Notes under the pieces: model-generated | Databases searched by the model: none | The model's input: the letters and a program-made list of their open reading frames with translations, nothing else | What the model was told of the DNA's origin: nothing | From: Lates calcarifer | Taxonomy: Eukaryota > Chordata > Actinopteri > Centropomidae | Assembly: GCF_001640805.2 (NCBI RefSeq) | Contig: NC_066835.1 | Coordinates: 11,494,872 to 11,558,871, forward strand | DNA: 64,000 nt | Direction of reading: 5' to 3' | Part shown: positions 17,601-29,143 of the stretch, in pieces | Layout of the letters: every line of letters starts with the position of its first letter | How positions within the stretch are numbered: the stretch's first letter is position 1 | Position numbers and translations under genes: made by a program

Positions 17601-20600
17601 TGCCACATTATGTTCTTCCTCATTTTTAAACCAACTGTTGTGGAGAACAAGCAGACAATGTGGTAACAGATGCTCGTCACAGTCGATACCTTGTGGAGCC
17701 CAGCAGGATCTCAGGAGCTCTGTACCACCGCGTTGCCACGTACTCCTGTCAGCGCAGGATTCCCACTGTCCTCTTGGATCTGGTTGAGTGATCTGGCCAG
17801 GCCGAAATCACACAGCTTGACTACACAGTCTGTGTCCAGCAGCACATTGGATGGCTGTGGGAAACACAGACAGGAGAATCACTCTTTGAATGGAGAATAA
17901 TAGTTGGATTTCAACTTAGCTATCCAAAGGTCATTCAGAGAAGGTATTATAGAACCCAGCTTGACCAAGGTATGAAAACAGAAACAATACAAGGAGTGAA
18001 AAGAGAGGAAAATAAGGGGAACAAAAATCTAGTTTCGAGTGAGAAGAGCCAAGTTAGCGTATGTGCTGCAGACATGTACTTTTGATACTGAATGTTATTG
18101 TATAAACACAGTATTTTGAACATAGTAGCTTAAATTTTTATCTGTATATACAGAAAAATAAATGTTTTTAAACTATATTATGAATTAAACAGATCAGAAA
18201 ACAAAAAATAATATGTAATAATGATATATTTGCATAATGCAGTTATCAAGAGCACTTTTGGGTTGTGTGATATGTTTCAAATATTCACTATTATTCCTAA
18301 ATATTCTCCAACTGATAAAATGACTTGCATACCTTTTGGTCCCTGTGGATAACGTTTCCTGAATGCAGGTATTTGATGGCTTTGAAGAGCTGGTACATCA
18401 CATAGCGTTTATGGATGTCCTTCAGCAGGGTGCCTTTCTTAATCACTGCATGCAGGTCAGTGTCTGTGTCAAAGCAGAGAGCATATTTTGTTGATAATAT
18501 GGCTTTCACTGTAGTATCAACCAATGTTTGGACTGTAAATTATTCTCTGATGATTTTGGCACTGAGTTGCTACACACATGCTCCTCTGTAATCAAATACA
18601 CAGTGATTTCAACCAAGATGCATCACGTAGCAAAATCCTGGAGAGAAACAGTGGAGGTCTGTGTTGCTGGTGTACAGTCATGGATTAGACTGCAGAGAAG
18701 GGGGAGGCCAATATGTGGACTCAGCAGTAAGACAGAGCAGGCGGCCAAAGGAAGCAGAAGCCCTTCCACACACACACAATTACGCACACACACCTCTCAG
18801 CCTTTTTCAGTGCCAAGTTAAACTGCAAAGAAGCACTGCAGCCTTCCCCACAACCAATGATTATTTTTCTGCGCAGTGTTTGTGTGTCACAGCTGAGCAG
18901 CTCCGCACGTTGAGCAACACTCACCCATATATTCAAAAATGAGATAAATGTCTTTATCGTTTTGAGCTCGGATGACATTTAGAAGTTTGACGATGTTGGG
19001 ATGATCTCCAAACTCCTGCGTAAAAGATAAAGATTTTTAGTTACAGACACAACACACAAACACAGAGAGCACACTGTGGCTACTGTTTGACCTGTAATAA
19101 CTGGCAGATTTTGTGTCAAGGTTGTGCAAACAACAGAGACAGTTTCAACAGAGGTTACATAATGGTCACTATAAACCCCATGACTGCAAGGCCGGAGTTT
19201 CACTGGAAGATGACAACAGCTGATTAGGGATCAGTGGCAAAGCTGAAAGTCACACGTATGTAGGTCAGTAGATAAAGAGTGAAATGGGAATATGTAACAA
19301 AGGGTGTAAGGTACTGTGTTTAACACTGGCCTGGAAACCAAATTTAATCTAGGATAATAAAAAGTAAAGCTGAATGAAAACACAATTTATCAACCTACTG
19401 GTTTTAGTCATTTTGATATTCTGATACTCGTGCACCAAAAATTTACAGACTGAGGACATCTACTCATATCATTTTTCGTACACGTTTTACCATATGGGAC
19501 ATAATTTATAGAGCTTTTACATTACAGCAGAGGCTTTCAACTTATGGACTTTTTCACCATGCTGCAGCATGTCAACAGCGGTCCATTTATAAGTAAGGCT
19601 CAATGCCATTGCTCAGTGGTTTTCACACAGTAAAACTGAGCAGCTGCAAAATCAGTTTAGCAATATTTTCTACTTATACACAATTTAAATATGAGGAAAC
19701 AGTCATGGACAAATACACTGTGCCGTAGCAGGAAGGCCTTGGTATATAAAGGGGAGAAAGGAAATATAAAGAGAATTGTGGACATCTTTTTGTAGATCAT
19801 TGGTGAATTGTGGATCAGTCATTCACTGACTGAGGAGTCAGTGGACCAGGACCAGTATCCTCAGACACAGTAAGTACTGTATATCATGAAAAGTGTTCCC
19901 ATTACTTTGTGCAGATAAATGATGGAAAATATAAGGAGATTATTCATCTTTTGGTTTTAAGAAAATTATAGTCTGTCTGACAGTTAGTTTAACTTTATTT
20001 AATTCAAACACAGTTTTTATTGTTACCTGAAGGAACATGATTTCTCTGAATGTCCGCTGCAAAAGGGAAATAAAACCACAGTTAGAACATGAATTCCACA
20101 AACAGCACGTAAGCCCAGCAATAAATTGGGCAGACAAAAGCCTCCTGTTCCATTTAATCATTAGCCACACTCGTCTTTCTATTGAGACAGGTGAGGGAGC
20201 AGATTTACACAGGGTGGACTAGATAGTAAACACGATCAAAGTTACAGGTTACAATAGATTATAATAATGACTTCATTTGTAGATCAGACAGTACACACCT
20301 GGGCATCTGTCCTGTTTCTGAAGGCATCAAAGATCTTTTTCACAGCCACAATCTCCCCGCTCTGTCGGTCAACTGCCTTCCATACGATGCCATAGGCCTG
20401 AGACAAATATAAAAATACAGAAAACATTAAATTAGGTAACTTCTTCACCCTGCAGGAGTGTGCTTAGATTCTGAAACAGTGTGTGTAGAGTTGTAGACAG
20501 AATTTTAGAAATACTGGAGTCATAAGTGTGAGCAGCTCCACCATGATCAATATAATCAAATAACTGTGAAAAGATCTAAACATTCTGCAGTTTTCTTTTT

Positions 20601-21855
20601 TTAACCATGTTTAATTCATTCATTTAACTGTGACATATTATATCTTTTTTTAAATTCATTTAAAACCAGTTACCATACCTCTGAGTTTCCCTACATGATC
20701 ATTCAAAGCTCAAAGCTGTTTTAAGACAATACTTTACTCTGTAATATGACAGATTTAAGGACAGTGAGCCTCACTAATATTGGCACTTCTCCCTCAGAAG
20801 AAAATGGTGAGCACATGACTTCTGTGTCCCCAATGGGACCGTACCTGGTACAACTCTGATCACAGTGAAGAGAGAGTGCTGATATAGGCAGTGAAGTCAA
20901 GCATAACAGAGGCAGCAGTGAGGCAGAGCATCAGAGTACACCGCTATTGCAATGACACAAGGACCAGCACTAACACTGGAGGCAGTGGATCAGATTTAGA
21001 CAGCACTGGTGGCTCCAGAGACAGAGAGATGAACTGGGTTTTAGACAAAACAGTGCTATTCAGAATAATTTAAAGCAATAATTCCACTTTATGACTTGCT
21101 AAAGCTATTTGCGCCATGCTGCCCACTACTGTTCAGCTCCCTGAGGTATCACTGCACAAAATGCTACTGTCCCATCAGTCTCCTGTAAACAGGTTGAACA
21201 GCTGCGTAACCTGAGCCACGGTCGCCCTCAGGTATGCCTAGTTAGGCAATATGACGTGTCTACGTGGCATTCACCACCTGGCCATTCAAAACAGAGCAGC
21301 AACTTGGGTGAGTCTCTGTGGACAGTCTGTGGAAAGAAACCAGGCTGTTTTTAGTCCTGTGGCAACCGTACCAGCGGGGAGAAAAACAAAGGGGGTTGGA
21401 CTCTGAAGGGAACAAGTGTCCTCACACATCAGCTGATCTCCACAGAAAGGGTTTGTCCTGCCAAAGTAAATAAACCCCTCGCTTACAACATTGGTATTCA
21501 CTGAGGACCTTAAGTCTGGAGAATTTCAAGAATCTTTCTTAACGCTTAAGTACAGAGAGGCTTAAAGATGTGGCAAATATGAATGCACAGGTAGAAAAAG
21601 GATGGATCTGAACGTGGCTGCAAAGTGAAATGGAAGCCAAACTGTCTATCTGCTAAAAAAAAAAAAAAAAAAAAAAAAAAACTTGTGATTTATGTTGAGA
21701 GTGAAATGAGGAACTCATTAATTCAATCAATAATCAATTACTCTAAGAATAAAAAACTCACTCACCCCTTTTCCAAGTCTCTTCTTTATTTCATACTTGA
21801 GATTAATATGTTCCTCCACCTCAGACACGTTTGTCGATCCATATTTTTTGCTCAT
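14654..21855 (-). CDS. mapk15: Mitogen-activated protein kinase 15 (ERK7/ERK8)
   Basis: Fourteen coding exons on the minus strand: 21766-21855, 20299-20397, 20027-20056, 18925-19015, 18333-18463, 17690-17854, 17371-17510, 17222-17279, 16481-16618, 16175-16280, 15760-16085, 15358-15488, 15047-15199 and 14654-14848. Phases join perfectly if one base is removed from 17690-17854 and one from 15760-16085, giving 616 residues (human 544). Visible kinase landmarks: GKGAYG P-loop (27-33), VAVKK (Lys50), the MAPK15-specific HRDQK (143-147), DFG (163-165), activation-loop TEY (183-185, interrupted by the extra base), APE, and [15 protein letters not shown]. The C-terminal half is low-complexity apart from a YEMI LC3-interacting-type motif (348-351) and GSYSQAYGT near the end. 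Family knowledge: an atypical, autophosphorylating MAPK acting at basal bodies/cilia and in autophagy. The start ATG at 21855 ([10 protein letters not shown]) precedes the conserved [10 protein letters not shown]. Confidence 0.92.
21655..21681. repeat. Poly(A) tract
   Basis: 27 consecutive A, just downstream of the first mapk15 coding exon in its intron. It is a T tract in the mapk15 sense. It could be a retroelement tail, but I see no recognisable element body next to it. Confidence 0.9.
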
Positions 21856-22232
21856 TTTTTCAGTTCCTACTTCCGCTCATGCAGAAATCCTCACCATACT
21901 CTTTGATTATTCCTGAAAGAGAGAAGTAGACTCTGAATTTCCAGAAAACAGGTGTTAAAGGTGATAAACCTATGGCGACTGAAGCCAGTCAAGTCAGAGC
22001 TGCAGCATCCAGCTCAATATATATTTCCACGACACACATACACAAGTGAATGGATGCTAACAGCCGAGTCAACATGGGACCCTCTTTTCTCTACTTGTGG
22101 TCATACGACGCGTCGCTTACTGTTCAAAGAGTCAACGTCGGTCGGGAAGCAGCAGGTTAGTTTCCCACCTCCATTTAGTTGTTAAAAGTAAAGACGTTTA
22201 ACCAGTACTGTACAGATACCGCTGTTATTTAC

Positions 22233-22431
22233 CCAAGTGACATTCAAATCTCGCTGTAAGTTTGGATACTCCCACACACTGCCGCTGCAGATAGACGGTG
22301 AGACGAAGAGTTTTGTCACTTTTTTGTCGTCCTGGTAACGAATACGCGGCTGCCTGGTTCTTAAAGGAGCCGCAGCACAAACGCACAAACTCATTCAGAC
22401 GGTCTACGGCTGCCACAGGTGGGCATTTGGT
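22233..22431 (-). other. mapk15: Candidate non-coding first exon of mapk15
   Basis: The mapk15 start exon has an acceptor (ctctctttcag) ending at 21915, so its 5'UTR exon (21766-21914) needs an upstream partner. The minus strand 22233-22431 is GC-richer and ends in CACTTGG followed by a plausible donor GTAAATAAC (22224-22232). An X-box-like motif abuts its upstream end. Boundaries are inferred. Confidence 0.4.
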
Positions 22432-22445
22432 GTTGTCATGGAGAT
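22432..22445 (-). promoter_or_regulatory. RFX X-box-like motif upstream of mapk15
   Basis: GTTGTCATGGAGAT matches the X-box consensus GYTRYCATRGMAAC at 12 of 14 positions; the mismatches are in the last three bases. It lies about 0.58 kb upstream of the mapk15 ATG and at the edge of the putative first exon. X-boxes drive ciliary genes through RFX factors, and MAPK15 is a cilium/basal-body kinase. Confidence 0.45.
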
Positions 22446-23722
22446 TATGATGGTTGTGGCACGACGATTATAAGAAGACCTCCTCTGTAATCCTGGGAGA
22501 GGCACACAAAGCTGCTTTGTTCAGTGTGGCCTCAGTTAATTAAAATGGTCCGAGTTAAATGAAGTTCCCTGTAGAGTGATGAGGCTTTATCTAATGGTTT
22601 TAGTTCTGCAGCAAAGTGGAGTCATTCTACAATGGATCCACACTGACTAACCTATTAATATTAAATGTAACTTCTAGGAACAGTTTATTTTCTTCCTTAT
22701 TAGAGAAGATGGAGATTCATTCATGCAAAAGTAAGCCAAAGTAAATGATTCACCTGGGAAAATAATATATGTATGAAAAAGGGGCAATGAAAACAGTAAA
22801 TATTATGTAAATATAAGGTATAAAACAAGAATCAGCACCTTAAAAAATGACCTACAAATATGTTCAGACAAACTGGCCAACAGGCCAAGGATCTAGACCT
22901 GCATGTTGACTGGTTTTGTTAATGTGATTAACTGTTTTATTTCTTTTTAATACTAATGTCTACTAATTCTTAGTGTCAACTGAGATGGGTTCTGCATTAT
23001 AATCTGATTTCATTCCAATATCTCATAGCAGGGCCCTGTGTCAAAATCTAGTTTAAAAATCTTTAGTTGTCTTGTTTTGCTGCGTGTCCCTGTGTTAAGT
23101 CACAGTTGATTAACTTACAAAGTCACAAATACAAAACCTAGGGCCAGTTGGTGTTTGTCTCATTACTTATTCTTTAATCAGATATTTCTTATTCTAAAGC
23201 AGCATTAACCCCCTAACTTTAGACTATATTTCACTAAGGCAAAGGTCTTTATATTATATTGTTAGGCATATTTTTTAAAATAACAATAAATGTTAAAACA
23301 AACCAAACTCCAAATCAAGGTGTAAAATAAATTCATGTGTTAGCAATGGTACTGAACATCTGTTTTGTATTGCCACAGATGTCAAAAAATATTCAGCCCA
23401 CTGTTGGTATCATTCTAGCGTCAGAGTACTGCACTTAACCAGAACTTGGTGGCTGCAGGGGACACAAGAATGCACAGAGGTAGTGGCAGTTTGTGGCAAA
23501 TATGGGCCAAGCAGCCCAGGTTCCCCTAACAGGTAAACTCAGCCATGGCCTTTATTAGGCTAAAAAAATCTCAACACTTCAAATGATTATCTACAAATAT
23601 GTAAATTAATCATTCCCCTTTGTTAGTTTTAAACATGTCACATCTTCAGTGGATCATTTTTGAACAAATTTCATCTTAATTACATACACAACAGTCCCAA
23701 ATTTGGAGGTAGTTTTTTCAAC
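22446..23722. other. Intergenic DNA between mapk15 and vps28
   Basis: AT-rich sequence with no exon-like ORF, no strong microsatellite and no recognised gene. It separates the mapk15 promoter from the putative vps28 3' end. Confidence 0.5.
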
Positions 23723-23755
23723 TTTATTTCTAAAAAGATGTTACATGCTTTTATT
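23723..23755 (-). terminator. Candidate paired poly(A) signals of vps28
   Basis: Two AATAAA hexamers in minus orientation lie at 23750-23755 and 23723-23728, about 1.03-1.06 kb past the vps28 stop. No closer canonical signal was found. This would give a 3'UTR of about 1 kb. Confidence 0.35.
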
Positions 23756-24780
23756 TAAAAATCAAACTATTATTTACAGTGATAAATCTGAATAAATATG
23801 TTCCCCCTAATGGTGTTTGAGGGTTGAAACATATTTAGTAAGCAAAATAAGGGGGGAGGGGGGGTGTCCACCGTTCTTTTGCCCACTTAATGTGGCCAAA
23901 CCCTCACTTTTAAAGGAAATATGGATTAGGCATGTTAACATAAGAGAAACTGTAGACAAGTAAACAAATAATGAACATTAACAATTTGCTTCCACCATAG
24001 TTTTGATATAATGATTAATTTGAAGTGCAGTCTAATCATTCCTAAAGTCCAAACAATTATTTCAGCTGCATTTTATCAGCTAATGAACAAAGTAGATAAA
24101 CTCTTACCTATGTCAGCTTCTCTTACACTATTGACAAACTCTGTTGTAGGATTCTACAGAAACAACTTGTGCAACAGAAAAACAGAAAATAATTGTGGTG
24201 CACACAACAAAAAATGTCCCCAGGTGGCAGATGGTGGATACATTTAGGGTACCAAAAAGAAAAAAATATATATTCATCTTTCCAATAATACAAAGGCTTT
24301 GGCTGTTTCAACCTTTTCTTCATGTGCAGAATTTTCCCAACATAATTAATTAATGCTTCTCTGTTGGTGTTCTGCAAAACTTAAGTATAAAATTAGACCT
24401 TTTTTTGAAATTACAGTACAAAGTTATAAGTAAACTGCTTTTGTCAAGATCAGAATAAACAGCCAGGATTTATCACACAAGTTTGGCTAGAAAACAGGCC
24501 AATGGAGCATCTCACAGCACGGGAAGAACCACCACATACAGTGGAGTTTACTCTACAAGGAGGTGGAGTTTGAATTGTACACAACATGAAAAAGGACATA
24601 GGGAACAAATGTAGAGACAGAGAGGAAATAATTGGGGAGGCAGAGGAAAAGAAAACCTGTCCCCAGATTTCAATCCGCTCCCTACCAAGAACCATGATGA
24701 GAAAGTAGAGTGTTTCTTTAAACTTAGCAGGCGTTAAGAGCCAGAATTTCACACAGATGGGTCTATGATGGAGAGATGTT

Positions 24781-26996
24781 TTAGGAGGAGTGGAGGAAGC
24801 GGTTGAAGGCGTTGTAGGCCGACTCCAGGTCAAACAGCATCTGGCGCACCTGATTATCATCCAGTTCGTCTGAGGCTGACATACTGCTGAGGGTGGTCAA
24901 CCTGATGAGAGAAGATCAAGGAAATGGACAATTCAGACAAAATGTATCTATGGAAATTAATGAGGCTGAGCTGTGGTTTTAAAATGTGTTTTTATCATGG
25001 AGTGGTGTAAGTGCAGTGCTACTGGTGATCAGTGCAGACATTTTAGCTCCTGCAAAAGTAGCGCTACATATATGTCATAAGCAAGGAAAGGTCAAGTGCT
25101 ACTCCGTTTCATAATGTTTTTCAAAGAAACATTATTATGATGGTAACTGTAATTGTGAATTTTGTGCTGCCAAATGAATTCTGTGATCCACACACTTCAA
25201 AATGAACATGTGGAGTCTTTGTTTGTGGAGTTTGTTTTTGCTCTTAACTGGGACTTTACAGAGGTCTGCCACTGCTAGACACTGATAATGAAAGTGATAT
25301 TAGTTGAGTTTATGGACAACTCTCGGCACAACCATTGCCAACTGAACAAGTGTGTGTGAGTCACTGTAATTAAAATTACATACATTACATAGCATCCTGC
25401 ACAGAACTATATTGAGTGACTTGGTATAACTAACCAGAGGCTGACTTTGTCCTTAGCCTCTGAGTCTGGAGGCATGTTGCTCATTCTGTTCATGGTTTCC
25501 ATCAGCTCCCTCAGGTCTGGCTGGATCTGGACCAAAGGAAAACAAGTGTCAGGTATCAACTTAAGCAGCTGGTATGATAAGTCTGCCAACATTCAGCACT
25601 CTTCCATTAACCTCATCCATGGCCCTGATCTCCAGTCTCAGCTTGTCCATCACAGTGATGAAGAGCTGAAGAAAAAACAAGAGAAAGTGACACACACTGA
25701 GACAATGCTCGACATATGTTTCAATTTCCACAGTCAGCAACAAGAAACATCACACTATCTGTCCACTGATTTTATGAGCTGAGTTAAAAGTTGGCAGTGG
25801 ATGCAGATGGCAACACCCACTCACATTCTTCAATGACTGACCAGAAGATGAGCCAAATGAAGTGAAACCACTTCAGCCACTTAGGTCCAAAACTGAACAC
25901 ACTAAATCATTTAACCACAAATACGACCTCAACAATTCTTATCATGGCACACATCCAAAATAAGCCTCCAGATTGAACTGGCTGTTTAATATAATGGAGC
26001 AGGAGAGAGGACGTACAGAAACGATATCTGCAATGCAGCGATTCAGGTTGCCCTTGTCATCCTTGATGGTGATTGGCCGATCCTCCTTGATCCTTTCCAT
26101 GGCTAGTGGGCAGTCGAGCTGGGGGACAAAATGACAAGAGCAAGATCCTTGCTAAGGTGGCACCACAGAGATAAAATCAATCTAATAATATGGGTCAATA
26201 AATGATCTACACCTCAACTCAGAACTCACTCTGTACTTCCTGCAGAAGTCATCGATGGAGCCCACATCAGAGCCCTGCACCTGTTTGAAAGCTGCCTTAT
26301 ACTGAACCAAGAGTCTGGAACAGGAAGCAGTGTACCTGAAACAGACAAAGCCTCCGCATTAATAAAGACATACTGTCAAAGTCACAGGTGGTATTTTTGT
26401 CTTTTAAACGCAACATATAAACTCCAGTGTAACTCACTCATTGGGTGTGACACAGTCTTTGATGTAAGCCTTCTCCAGGGCCTGCAGGGTCTTGACGACA
26501 GCGAACAACTCAGCCATGTTATCATACCTTTAGAAACAAGGTTAATAATGAAGTGTTACAACACTGGCAACATTAGGAATCCCTCAGTGTACAGTGTATT
26601 CTTATTAAGCTGGTGACTGAAAATGTATTTGACACTTACTTCTCTCGTTCTCTTGCATTTTTGTATAATTTTACTTCCTAAAAAGATAAGATTGACATGA
26701 TTATCACATATCTTATCCCTGGATTTAGTCCAGTTTAAAGCAGTATTTGGCTTTCTTCCAGGTAAATTTCAGGAAAAATTAAGTAAAGCATGAAAAAGAG
26801 ACATTTACCTCATATAACTCAGGTTTATTGGCCGGAGCTGAGGAGAAAAAAAGCCAATACATGAGTGACATTTACTTGCATTTACTGTTGAAAGGATGAT
26901 GCTTCTACAATCTGACTGTGTAAAATGTGGATACTAGGTTTGTTTGAATATCTTACCTCCTCCTACACCTCCTGTAACTGGTATCCCGTGGAACAT
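24781..26996 (-). CDS. vps28: ESCRT-I subunit VPS28
   Basis: Nine coding exons on the minus strand: 26957-26996, 26809-26837, 26640-26677, 26438-26527, 26230-26335, 26017-26118, 25612-25665, 25435-25526 and 24781-24901. They total exactly 672 bp, giving 223 residues (human 221), with no frame break. The protein starts [10 protein letters not shown]. The N-terminal ESCRT-I core-binding helices follow ([46 protein letters not shown]). Then come the linker ([20 protein letters not shown]) and the C-terminal four-helix domain ([56 protein letters not shown]), ending FNRFLHSS. Family knowledge: VPS28 joins TSG101 and VPS37 in ESCRT-I, and its C-terminal domain contacts ESCRT-II during endosomal sorting of ubiquitinated cargo. 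Some donors are weak (GTTAATGG, GTTAGT). The 5'UTR reaches the acceptor at 27000, implying an upstream non-coding exon near 28.38-28.45 kb. The gene is head-to-head with aunip. Confidence 0.96.
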
Positions 26997-27804
26997 GACG
27001 CTGATGTATTAGGACTTTATCTGCAAAAACATTTATGTAACAAAACTAACTAAACAGCAAAATAGCAAAACATGCCTTCATCTGGTTCAGCCATATTTCC
27101 CATCATTTATGAATAAGTTTTTTCACAGTTCTTTCTATCCAGGTCCTATTTCAAACAGCATAGACGGTCCAGACCTAAGGGTGTGTTTCTCTACAAGTAG
27201 GGAGTTAATGCAGCTTCTGGCCAAGCCACAAAAGGTGTACAAGATACTCTACTGTTTGGTATTATGGTTTCTTTCTGACACACTTGTCTCTCAGGCGAGG
27301 TGTAAACTCTCCACCATCATAACAGACACTTTTAAGTAAAGCATCAGTCTTCAGAAAAGAATTATGTGCTTATGATCTTACACAGCAAATGCCAAATATG
27401 TTAAGTGGAATTATTGTTTAGGCTACAAGAGATGCATCAGGATTCAGGTAATTTGTCGGTTTCTTGATGAAAGCCCAGAGACAAGTGTCAAGTGTTCAGA
27501 AACATTTATAGCACTGCAAGTTAAGGCAAATTTGTTGGATCAACAGTTACAGTTATTATGTGTAATAATTTCAAGCAGAGCACAAATCAGAAATTAAATC
27601 CTCATCTACAATCAGTCTACAATCAATTAATCAGTTAATCAAGTAGTCTATGAACAGAAGAACAACTGGCAAGTATTTTGATAACAGAGTCATCATTTCA
27701 GTCATTTTCAGAAATTCCAAACTTTCCTCAGTTGTAGCTTGTCATTAGTGAAGATCTAGCTGTATTTGCTTTGTTTTATGTAACAGTATATTTAGTATTT
27801 TTTA

Positions 27805-27965
27805 TATTAGGTCGGACAAAACATGCAATGAGAAGGTATCATTTCAAGCTTCAGAATTTGTGATGGGTATTTTCCTGACATTGTAAAAACCGTTAAGAAA
27901 ATCAACTAATTAAGAAAATAACTGACAGAATGACCAATAATGGAAAATAATAATCAGTCACAGCG
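27805..27965. repeat. Degenerate copy of the teleost interspersed element
   Basis: Contains GGTCGGACAAAACATGCAAT, TTGTGATGGGTATTTTCCTG and runs of AATTAAGAAAATAACTGACA. This is the same family as 12129-12449, read from the other part of the element. It lies in the putative vps28 5'UTR intron. Confidence 0.5.
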
Positions 27966-28374
27966 TTATTCTCAACCTTAGTTCCTATTGTGTCCATCTT
28001 AAAGGACGACTGAACTAATGAACACAATAAAATGTTACAGCCTGGTTACAGTCATTAATCTGCAGCTCAGTGTCAATAAGCTTTGACATTCAACCAAAGA
28101 AGATTAAGGGAAACCCTTCTTGCTGAAGAAAGATAATCAGCCTCCCAGTGTCTTGTTTTGTCGAACGAGCTAGCCTGAAGTTAGCTATCGAGGGTAGCTC
28201 GTAAGCACTTCCTTTATGATTTATTATGGCCAGCCCATACAAGTAGTAGTTTGTAACCACCAGACTTTGTATTAATGACCATTAAATAGGTAAGAGCAAG
28301 GACTACATCAGTATTTTTTCAAATGTTTTCGATATCAGTGTTTAATCGGTGAATTTAAAAGACACTTTACTCAC

Positions 28375-28445
28375 CCTCTCGGCAAACTGCTGTGACGTTA
28401 ATGTAAACACACCCTCCTGCAAGGACCAGCAAACGTCAACATATT
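28375..28445 (-). other. vps28: Candidate non-coding first exon of vps28
   Basis: In the minus sense this stretch ends GCCGAGAGG followed by a consensus donor GTGAGTAAAG (28365-28374). It has the right strand and position to splice to the vps28 acceptor at 27000. The 5' boundary is approximate. Confidence 0.45.
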
Positions 28446-28700
28446 AGCTGTCCATCGCGCCTTACTAAAAATTAATAGTATTTAAGTTTCATACCAGCGA
28501 CAACAAAACAGAACAGAGATTGAACAAACGCAGTTCATTTTTGGTCCATTTGCATCTTACATTTTGACGGAGCTGTTGCAGTAAAAAAGGGGATTTGAGG
28601 TTAAACCACATTTCTTTGTTTTTACTCAGTCAAACGTCATTGACAGCCCGTCACCGAGGCGCCAGACTCAAACAAACAGAAACGAGGAGAAGTTGTAAGC
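28446..28700. promoter_or_regulatory. Putative bidirectional promoter of vps28 and aunip
   Basis: Less than about 0.7 kb separates the putative vps28 first exon from the aunip start codon exon, and the genes diverge. No TATA box is evident. A TGACGTTA CRE-like element lies at about 28392 within the vps28 side. The promoter is inferred from gene arrangement. The aunip 5'UTR probably has an exon here, spliced to an acceptor at about 29121 (ttgtag). Confidence 0.4.
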
Positions 28701-29143
28701 AGAAAGACAATTAACCAAATTATATAGGTTTAAGTGAGCGCAAAGGAAAACTGAAAACATCCCTGTGTAACTTTATGAGGTCAGTTCAAGTATGACACGA
28801 TCGTTCTGCGTTATATGGCAAACCTAAGCAATGTTATTATGATTACCACCTAGCTGTTAGCGAAGTTGGCTAACTGAGAGCTAACATTATTCTTGTAACG
28901 TAGAAATATTAAACTGAATTGATAGTAAGAGAAGTCACAGAAAACCGTAAAATTGTGATGTAGGAGATTAAAACTATAAGATTGTGAAAACACAACTAGT
29001 TTTTGAAAGCATTGTAACAGGAATGTAATACTGCTCCTGATAAATTAGTGTCCCTTTTTAAAATGATTATCTATTTTATTCTATTCACAAAAAAATATTT
29101 AATATCATTTACTGTATTGTAGATATTTTCTTCACTCTCCACC

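Noticed and set aside
21655..21681. Poly(A) run as the tail of a processed retrocopy
   Set aside because: No gene-like or LINE-like sequence precedes it and no target-site duplication was seen.
14654..21855. mapk15 as a pseudogene
   Set aside because: Two +1 indels are the only defects. Splice sites, phases and catalytic motifs are all intact, and the same indel type occurs in neighbouring genes.
22225..22416. 63-residue minus-strand ORF upstream of mapk15
   Set aside because: Its first codon is GTG, not ATG. It shows no recognisable domain and overlaps the likely non-coding first exon of mapk15.
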